A stretch of 64,000 nucleotides of DNA, taken from assembly GCF_000144625.1 (NCBI RefSeq), contig NC_014376.1, positions 2,852,001 to 2,916,000 of the forward strand. Reading direction: 5' to 3'. Source of the DNA: [Clostridium] saccharolyticum WM1. Its GTDB lineage: Bacteria; Bacillota; Clostridia; Lachnospirales; Lachnospiraceae. Position 1 is the first letter of the stretch, and every line of letters starts with the position of its first letter. The position numbers were made by a program, and so were the translations under genes. The notes below the pieces were generated by a model that ran no database searches, had not been told where the DNA came from, and was given only the letters and a program-made list of their open reading frames with translations. Shown here piece after piece: positions 58,380-64,000 of this stretch.

Positions 58380-61193
58380 TTAAATACGGCCTGTTTCCAT
58401 AAATGCCGTACGGTCATAGCGACCGGTTAACAAAAATGGAATGATATCATTGGCTTCTAATTTTTCTACTAAATTCAGTTTATGTACCAATAAGCTGTTC
58501 TTTGAATAAGCACCGCCTATTATGGTGTTGACCGGAAGCTCTGCCCATGGGTCATCCATACTTGATTTTAATTGGAGGGTTGCAATCCCCGGCTCCCATG
58601 ATTGATAATTATATTCGCATTGATTCATAAGCAATGCTCCGCTTTGAAAATGAGATACTCCGTTTTCATCGGGTATCCGGTCAAAATGGAAATAGAACCC
58701 GCCTCCAAATGTCTGCTTACCTGCTGCAGGGTATTGATAGAGAGCAGCCATCATAGGATTGTTATATTCGCCTAATTTCACAGTTGCATCCACAAGCTGT
58801 GTTCCTCTTCTCGTTACTCCTGCTGTTACCGTATCGCCATTTCTTCGGATGACAAATTCTCCTCCCAGTTTCTTTGGAATGCTTCCGTTATCACGGCCGC
58901 ATTGTACTGCCATCTCAGCACCGGGTCCGCCAAGTACCAGACCCATGGTATATAAGCCAAGTGACTTACCGTAGGTGGCATAGACCCCCAAAATTGCTTC
59001 ATAGTAGTCATCTGCAAATGTCGGGTTATTAACATGACAGATGGATAAGGTGACTACAGGCATAGAAAATGGTTTCAATGGAGGAGGCAGTAACCGTACG
59101 ATTGCTTCCGGGTCAGTAAGATAACTTATGTAGAGTCCCTCCTGATTATCCATGAGAGATATCTTTCCGAAGTTTTGTATTTCATCTTTGGAAACACAAA
59201 AGCTTGGAACTTTTTGTTTTTCCGTAAATAACTGACTACCTGCTTCATAGCCCGTACGTACTGCAGGTGCGATCGCACCATCTTTTAAGGCACTTCCTAC
59301 CACCCTCACCTCTGCCCCCTTTGCTTCCAATTCAGAAACCAAAGATTGATCCGGTCTGAATCCTAGAGAAAGTACGACCGCATCTGCAGATACCTTTACT
59401 TCTGTATGATCATCCAACCGTTCCAGTACTATGCCATCAGCTTTGATCTCTTTTAAGGAATGTCCCAGCAGATAATCCGCACCTGATTTAGCCAGGCGAC
59501 CACAGACATCCGCTACATTGGTATGGTTTGCATTGGGGGCAGGTTTATCAAGCATATCAATAATGGTAACCTGATTTCCCTCTTCACATAGATATTCCGC
59601 CGTCTCAAGTCCTGTAAGCCCAGCACCGATCACCGCTACTTTTTTCCCTTTCATTGCTGATTTACCGGACAGCACCGATTCCACCGTAAATACGTTGTTG
59701 CCCTTTATTCCGGGGATTTTTCCGGGAATAATGGACGCAGAGCCTGTCGCAAGAATGACTGCATCTGGTTTATATTCCATAATCCTATCAGCGGTTGCTT
59801 CCGTATTTAACCTTACTTCTACTCCAAGCCGCTTGAATTCACCGTCATAGTAATCAGCGATCCACTGCATACGTTCCTTTAACGGCGGTTTCCTGGCAAG
59901 ATTAACAGTTCCTCCAAGTTCACTTTGACGGTCAAGCAAGGTTACTTTTACTCCGCGAAGGGCAAGGGTTTGTGCTGCGCACATTCCAGCCGGTCCGCCG
60001 CCCACTACAACGGCAGTATGTCCTTGGATATCGTGAACAAGATTCCCATATTTCCGTTCTCTTGCATATCTGGGGTTTAGTGCGCATTCCGGAGGTAAAC
60101 CGGCAGCGTTATATTCATTCAGGCTTTCAAAGCAGCGCAGACAGGAGATGCATTTACGCAGCTCATCTTCTCTTCCTTCCAGTACTTTTTTCCCCCACTC
60201 TTCATCGGCATTCCAGGAACGTCCCATGGAAATAAAATCTACTACCCCTTCTTCCAGGAATTTTTCCGCCACTGCAGGCTCTCGAAATACGGATACACCG
60301 ATCACAGGTATTTTTACTTGATTTTTTACTGCCAAAAGCATGTCATGTCTCCAACCCTGAGGAAAAGAAATTGGTTCTATGCAGGTCATGCCTGTTTCAT
60401 ATAATCCACAACTGATATCAATAAAATCAATCCCAGCCTGTTCCAAAGCCATGGCTATTTTTACACCATCCTGAACATGAATATACTCTTCTGTCACACC
60501 TGTCTTATCCAGGAATTCTTCTACACTTAATCGTACACCTATTGGGAAATCCGGTCCACATTCCCTCCGTATTCCATGGATGATTTCAATGATCATTCTC
60601 AGGCGGTTTTCGAAACTCCCGCCGTATTCGTCTTCTCTTTTATTGGTATAAGGAGACAGAAACTGATGCAGCAGATATCCATGGGCTGCATGTAATTCCA
60701 CGCCGTCGCAACCTGCTTTTTGGACTCGGACTGCGCCTTCTATAAACTGCAAAATCAATTGTTTGATTTCTTCTATGGTAAGGGCACGTGTTTCCTGTTT
60801 CACTAATTTACAAGGAACAGGGGATGGCGCAACTACCGGCTGTCCCCCAATCAGTGCAGAAACCGTTTCACGTCCCGGATGATGCAGCTGTATCAATATC
60901 TTGCTGCCATGCTTATGTACGGCTTTGGCAAGCTCAGCCAGTGGTCCGATATGCCTGTCTTTTGTGACGGACAGCTGTCTCATAAGTCCTGCTCCATGCT
61001 TATCATTGATACGTGTAATCTCTGGTATGATGATTCCTGCACCGCCAACTGCTCTTGCTTCATAAAAAGCAATCATATCTTCCGACGGAGTTCCATCAAG
61101 GTTTGCAAGTCCGCACCCCATTGGTGACATGACCAAGCGATTCTTGATCCTAACCTTTCCAATATTTCCAGCTTCAAATAATTTGTTATACAT
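58380..61193 (-). CDS. Fusion of OYE-family FMN/Fe-S/FAD reductase with an acetoacetate-decarboxylase-like domain
   Basis: A 937-residue three-module enzyme. Residues 1-340: Old Yellow Enzyme-type TIM barrel as in 2,4-dienoyl-CoA reductase and BaiCD/BaiH (GVELHAAHGYLLHQFLSP at 164-181). Residues 348-370: 4Fe-4S cysteines 348, 351, 354 and probably 370. Residues 393-655: FAD domain (GGGPAG 398-403) with an inserted NAD domain (GAGLTG 523-528). Residues 660-937: acetoacetate-decarboxylase family domain with GRDNGSIPKK (766-775), where the lysine pair corresponds to the Schiff-base site. In Lactobacillus the ADC homologue CLA-DC isomerises 10-oxo acids and a separate reductase saturates the enone; here both steps would be one protein. 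AGGAGG precedes ATG at 61193. First gene of the operon with the SDR. Confidence 0.9.
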   Translation of the reverse strand: MYNKLFEAGNIGKVRIKNRLVMSPMGCGLANLDGTPSEDMIAFYEARAVGGAGIIIPEITRINDKHGAGLMRQLSVTKDRHIGPLAELAKAVHKHGSKILIQLHHPGRETVSALIGGQPVVAPSPVPCKLVKQETRALTIEEIKQLILQFIEGAVRVQKAGCDGVELHAAHGYLLHQFLSPYTNKREDEYGGSFENRLRMIIEIIHGIRRECGPDFPIGVRLSVEEFLDKTGVTEEYIHVQDGVKIAMALEQAGIDFIDISCGLYETGMTCIEPISFPQGWRHDMLLAVKNQVKIPVIGVSVFREPAVAEKFLEEGVVDFISMGRSWNADEEWGKKVLEGREDELRKCISCLRCFESLNEYNAAGLPPECALNPRYARERKYGNLVHDIQGHTAVVVGGGPAGMCAAQTLALRGVKVTLLDRQSELGGTVNLARKPPLKERMQWIADYYDGEFKRLGVEVRLNTEATADRIMEYKPDAVILATGSASIIPGKIPGIKGNNVFTVESVLSGKSAMKGKKVAVIGAGLTGLETAEYLCEEGNQVTIIDMLDKPAPNANHTNVADVCGRLAKSGADYLLGHSLKEIKADGIVLERLDDHTEVKVSADAVVLSLGFRPDQSLVSELEAKGAEVRVVGSALKDGAIAPAVRTGYEAGSQLFTEKQKVPSFCVSKDEIQNFGKISLMDNQEGLYISYLTDPEAIVRLLPPPLKPFSMPVVTLSICHVNNPTFADDYYEAILGVYATYGKSLGLYTMGLVLGGPGAEMAVQCGRDNGSIPKKLGGEFVIRRNGDTVTAGVTRRGTQLVDATVKLGEYNNPMMAALYQYPAAGKQTFGGGFYFHFDRIPDENGVSHFQSGALLMNQCEYNYQSWEPGIATLQLKSSMDDPWAELPVNTIIGGAYSKNSLLVHKLNLVEKLEANDIIPFLLTGRYDRTAFMETGRI

Positions 61194-61275
61194 GTTCCCC
61201 TCCTGTTATACTCCTATAAAAAATCACCTGCATCTGGCGTTCGCCTTCATAATGCCATAAGAATACGTTAAAATC

Positions 61276-61340
61276 AGAAATTTAACAACGTGTATGATAA
61301 ATGATAGAAATTTGACAATTTGTTTACGATGCACTATAGT
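61276..61340. promoter_or_regulatory. Divergent control region: two direct repeats 30 bases apart and promoter of the PucR-type gene
   Basis: AGAAATTTAACAA (61276-61288) recurs as AGAAATTTGACAA (61306-61318), exactly three helical turns apart. The second copy contains the -35 box of a plus-strand promoter, TTGACA (61312-61317), 17 bases, TATAGT (61335-61340). On the minus strand TTGTTA (61289-61284) followed after 17 bases by TATTCT is a possible promoter for the OYE-ADC operon and overlaps the first copy. Confidence 0.6.
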
Positions 61341-61383
61341 GAAATTATATTTTAAACATATTATTTCTGGATTGGGGGAGGCT

Positions 61384-62907
61384 ATGACATTTGCAAAGCT
61401 GATAGAAAAAATCTCTGATGAATATTCCATTGAACTCCTGTCACAAGGAGAAGATACTGAAATACAGGATGTTGCTTTGATTGACAGCAGGCATGAACCT
61501 GCGAACAGGAGTACGCTTTACTTTGGTTATGATAAACAATTAAAACATGCAGGTTCCGTTCCATCCCAATGCATCGTTGCACGCACGGATCCTGCAGCGC
61601 CGCCCCTTTCCACTGGGGGGAATATTGCTTTGGTAACAGAGGACTCTTTATTTCCCATATTCAACGATGCAAAAGCTTTGATTGAAGCGACTCGCAAAGG
61701 AATCTTCGAGGAACTTACTGCTCTCGCAGATAAAACCCATAGCATTGAGGCCGTGATAGATGCTGCCTCTGTAAGGCTTGGAAATTCTTTGCTGTTCTGT
61801 GATATGAACTTTAAAATCATTGCTGCGTCTTCCTCTGTTCCTGTCCTTGATCCTCTTTGGATTGAGAATACAAAGCAGGGATACTGCTGCTATGAATTTA
61901 TCAGTGAAGTAAAAAAATTAAAATCCATTCGCAACGCTTCCCAGACTACAGCCGCCATAGAAGTCACCTGCAACAAATCCCCTTACCGGAAGTTAAGCTG
62001 TAAGGTTTTTCACAATCAGACCCAAATCGGTTTTTTATTGTTGATTGAAGGAGAGAACAATGTTCTTCCTTCCCATTTTGAAATGCTAAGCACAACAAGC
62101 CATGTGATCAGCTACACCATTTCCTACTATACATGGGACCTGTTTGAAAAAAACAGCCTTTATCATAAATTATTATATGATATGCTGATTGGAGCGCCTT
62201 CCAAGGATCTTATGCCAAGATTGGCAGAACTTCAGTTTCCTGCAAAAATGCTGGTTTTATTCATTCGTCCTGCAAGATATCCCGGTCAGCCGTACTTAAA
62301 AAATATGATATGCAAGAAATTGAAAATACAGATTCCGGGCACCCATGTCACTTATCATAAAAACGGTATTGTTGCTGTTATTCCCTTGAAAGAAGATAGG
62401 GATATAGAGATTGAATTACTGGAACAACTGAAATACTTTTCCCAAAAGGAACACTTACGAATCGGAATCAGTCATTCATTTTCCAGCATTGAAAATTTTG
62501 TAAGCCACTATGAACAAGCTCATGCCGCTTTGGAGCTGGGTCATAAACGAAACCCTAAAGAACTTGTATTCCTCTATCAAAATTATCAGATCTTTGATTT
62601 GCTTTCGGAAGTAAAGAATCCTGATAAAATAAGGCGGTTCTGCCATCCGGCTCTGGCAGTACTCAATCAGTATGACCACGAAAATAATTCGCAGCTATAT
62701 AAGACCTTATGTGTCTTCCTAGAAAAAGGTTGTAACATAAAATTAACCTCAGAAAGTCTCTATATCCACCGAAATTCTCTAGTTTACCGGTTAAACCGTA
62801 TCACAGAAATAAGCCGTGTTGACCTTTCAGACATTAACACACGTTTCCTGCTTCGGCTTTCTTTTCTCATAGACCGGTATCATGAACTGAAGAAAAGCTT
62901 GGAATAA
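61384..62907 (+). CDS. PucR/CdaR-type transcriptional regulator
   Basis: A 507-residue regulator. The N-terminal part (about 1-120) resembles the PucR ligand-sensing domain, a GGDEF-like degenerate domain follows mid-protein (about 270-390), and the C-terminal HTH_30 helix-turn-helix is clear: LCVFLEKGCNIKLTSESLYIHRNSLVYRLNRITEI. Such proteins respond to small metabolites and often control divergent catabolic genes. It is divergent from the OYE-ADC/SDR operon and separated from it by a region with two matched repeats. ATG at 61384 follows GGGGGAGG closely. Upstream in-frame codons would extend into the promoter. Confidence 0.87.
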   Translation: MTFAKLIEKISDEYSIELLSQGEDTEIQDVALIDSRHEPANRSTLYFGYDKQLKHAGSVPSQCIVARTDPAAPPLSTGGNIALVTEDSLFPIFNDAKALIEATRKGIFEELTALADKTHSIEAVIDAASVRLGNSLLFCDMNFKIIAASSSVPVLDPLWIENTKQGYCCYEFISEVKKLKSIRNASQTTAAIEVTCNKSPYRKLSCKVFHNQTQIGFLLLIEGENNVLPSHFEMLSTTSHVISYTISYYTWDLFEKNSLYHKLLYDMLIGAPSKDLMPRLAELQFPAKMLVLFIRPARYPGQPYLKNMICKKLKIQIPGTHVTYHKNGIVAVIPLKEDRDIEIELLEQLKYFSQKEHLRIGISHSFSSIENFVSHYEQAHAALELGHKRNPKELVFLYQNYQIFDLLSEVKNPDKIRRFCHPALAVLNQYDHENNSQLYKTLCVFLEKGCNIKLTSESLYIHRNSLVYRLNRITEISRVDLSDINTRFLLRLSFLIDRYHELKKSLE

Positions 62908-62929
62908 CAGCCGGTATCTGCATCGATAA

Positions 62930-62963
62930 AAGCCCGCAGGCTTCATGGAAAACCTACGGGCTT
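62930..62963. terminator. Terminator after the PucR-type gene
   Basis: AAGCCCG.AGG pairs with CCT.CGGGCTT around a 12-base loop, 22 bases after the stop. On the minus strand it ends CTTTTATCG, so it also serves the converging fragment. Confidence 0.75.
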
Positions 62964-62980
62964 ACTGCGTTTCATTGACC

Positions 62981-63163
62981 TTACATTGTCTTTCTTACAC
63001 CGTTTCCGGCTATCTCATATCCGTCAACCACCGTGCTTCTGGCTAGTAAACCATCCTCATTGAAATAATACCATGGGCACTTGTGCACAGAGTCGCAAAA
63101 ATCAAAAGCAACGACAGATGCTTGCGCTGATGCGGCTCCAGAATGATATCCAAGTTTCATCAT
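62981..63163 (-). pseudogene. C-terminal remnant of a cell-wall-binding repeat protein
   Basis: The frame ends WYYFNEDGLLARSTVVDGYE then IAGNGVRKTM, which matches the C-terminus of the giant surface protein (WYYFYADGSLARSIIVDGYE, VDENGVRKTR) in 21 of 30 positions. The upstream 29 codons do not look like such repeats, and a signal peptide and the rest of the protein are missing, so this is the tail of a lost paralogue. Confidence 0.65.
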
Positions 63164-63249
63164 TTCAGCTTAACGAAGTATCCTGTGGACAAATGCTTTA
63201 TGATATCCGGTTCCTATGGACAGATAAAATATTTCGGGAATATTGCTAA

Positions 63250-63699
63250 TTACATTTCTCCGGCAAAGGTAATTAATTTACGGAACGATTCTTCAAAATG
63301 CTGGTCGTCTTCCTGGGTTCTTTTTCTTGGCCGATATAAATGATCTTTTGATTTTGCCCTTCTGGCGGCTTTTGCCAGGTGTCGTTCCATAAGCAGCTGA
63401 TTTATGTTATCATTGGTATACCATCTTCCGGACTGATGAATCGCATATGCATCTTTCCCCAGTGCCATCGCTGCCACACCATAATCCTGTGTTACCACAA
63501 TATCACCCGGACTGCACAGGTTTACCAATGCAAAATCAACTGCATCAGCCCCTGCGCCGATAATCTTTATATCGCTGTAATCAGACTGCAGCACATGATT
63601 GGTATCACATAAAAGACATACTTTTATCTTATATTCTTCAGCTACCCTTTCCACAATACGAACTACCGGGCAGGCGTCTGCATCCACATAAATCACCAT
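63250..63699 (-). CDS. YaiI/YqxD (UPF0178, DUF188) family protein
   Basis: A 149-residue PIN-like-fold protein: MVIYVDADACPVVRIVERVAEE at the start, CDTNHVLQSDYSDIKIIGAGADAVDFAL, then GDIVVTQDYGVAAMAL and a basic C-terminus (AARRAKSKDHLYRPRKRTQEDDQHF). Conserved aspartates in VDADACP and TQDYG mark the family, thought to be nuclease-like, with unknown role. GAGGAG lies about 11 bases upstream of ATG. It stands alone between a remnant and a partial gene. Confidence 0.92.
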   Translation of the reverse strand: MVIYVDADACPVVRIVERVAEEYKIKVCLLCDTNHVLQSDYSDIKIIGAGADAVDFALVNLCSPGDIVVTQDYGVAAMALGKDAYAIHQSGRWYTNDNINQLLMERHLAKAARRAKSKDHLYRPRKRTQEDDQHFEESFRKLITFAGEM

Positions 63700-63735
63700 T
63701 TGTTTTTTCTCCTCTTCATGCCTGCAAAAAAGGTA

Positions 63736-64000
63736 TTATTCTACTTCCTGTATTGAGTAATGTACCTCAATGTGGTCACTCATAAAATAGGTGTCATCAC
63801 CATCCGGAAGCTTCCAGGTTACACGAACCCTACCCGGCTGAAAGAAACCATTCTGTTCTTTGTAATCAGAATAAGTTACATACCACGGTACCAGAGAGCT
63901 GCCTTTCCCGTTATCGTCCATATACCGGTCATTGGTATCAAATCGTGTGATGTTGCCCTTATTGTCAAACGTAAATCTTCCTTTCGCATTAACGCCCTTC
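63736..64000 (-). CDS. C-terminal part of a DUF6544/DUF6920-like protein, cut by the right edge
   Basis: Eighty-seven codons of a frame that runs off the window: KGRFTFDNKGNITRFDTNDRYM, then PWYVTYSDYKEQNGFFQPG, RVRVTWKLPDGDDTYF and a short tail. The PW...Y...G...P..V.V.W.LP.G pattern recalls DUF6544/DUF6920 proteins of unknown function, which I state from memory only. The internal ATG at 63921 is not the start, as coding-like sequence continues upstream. Confidence 0.65.
   Translation of the reverse strand, partial: KGVNAKGRFTFDNKGNITRFDTNDRYMDDNGKGSSLVPWYVTYSDYKEQNGFFQPGRVRVTWKLPDGDDTYFMSDHIEVHYSIQEVE

Noticed and set aside
57528..61193. Bile-acid 7-dehydroxylation genes (BaiCD/BaiH plus HSDH)
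   Set aside because: The OYE module resembles BaiCD/BaiH, but no other bai genes are present, the ADC domain is foreign to that pathway, and oleate hydratase is the neighbour. It remains an alternative for the substrate.

Overview
This window comes from a low-GC Gram-positive anaerobe of the class Clostridia, most likely a Lachnospiraceae / Clostridium XIVa relative. Strong AGGAGG ribosome binding sites sit 5-9 bases before most starts, TTG and GTG starts occur, promoters are AT-rich, and the content is typical: SLH and cell-wall-binding repeats, YvlD-like and DUF2089 genes, DUF134/NifX-like genes, oleate hydratase, and a spore-type choice-of-anchor protein. No rRNA, tRNA, CRISPR array or prophage was seen.

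Layout. 1-0.6 kb: end of an IS30-family element. 0.6-9.5 kb: mostly minus-strand housekeeping and stress genes (MsrAB, beta carbonic anhydrase, Nudix, 3-methyladenine glycosylase, dCTP deaminase, amino-acid racemase), then a flavin amine oxidase. 10.8-13.9 kb: an Rrf2-type regulator and a one-polypeptide molybdenum hydroxylase that share an almost identical palindromic operator. 14-18.6 kb: FkbM methyltransferase, DMT transporter, Crp-type regulator, flavodoxin, PadR regulator. 18.6-21.8 kb: a Mef-type macrolide efflux pump whose attenuator leader (peptide MYSVRLR) is split from the gene by an IS200-type element, then a TipA-type MerR regulator. 22-24.8 kb: aldo-keto reductase and iron alcohol dehydrogenase under a MerR-type promoter. 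25.2-36.2 kb: a GC-richer block with a 2,647-residue surface protein and a divergent LytS-like/LuxR-type two-component system whose leader looks structured. 36.4-40.9 kb: DUF134/NifX-like pair, beta-propeller protein, several gene remnants, cupin. 41-43.8 kb: purine permease and 8-oxoguanine-deaminase-like enzyme behind a structured leader. 44.2-45.8 kb: DUF2089 / SHOCT-like / YvlD-like envelope operon. 46-49.3 kb: nitroreductase, Lsa-type ABC-F protein with leader peptides, and an unknown small gene behind an attenuator whose leader peptide carries Arg-x-Arg motifs. 49.4-54.7 kb: Cys-Pro-repeat surface protein, DbpA-like helicase, RsmH-like methyltransferase, Rrf2 regulator. 55-62.9 kb: a fatty-acid-type cluster. 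63-64 kb: a cell-wall-binding remnant, a YaiI/YqxD family gene and a partial gene.

Two themes stand out. First, oleate hydratase, a short-chain dehydrogenase and a protein fusing an Old-Yellow-Enzyme/FAD reductase to an acetoacetate-decarboxylase-like domain reproduce the enzyme set of lactobacillar unsaturated-fatty-acid saturation (hydratase, dehydrogenase, isomerase, enone reductase), with the last two steps fused. Second, the window is rich in ribosome-antibiotic response devices: two leader peptides with RLR motifs, an ABC-F gene with a four-segment leader, and a TipAS sensor. One of these devices controls a gene of unknown function, which is therefore a candidate new antibiotic-response factor.
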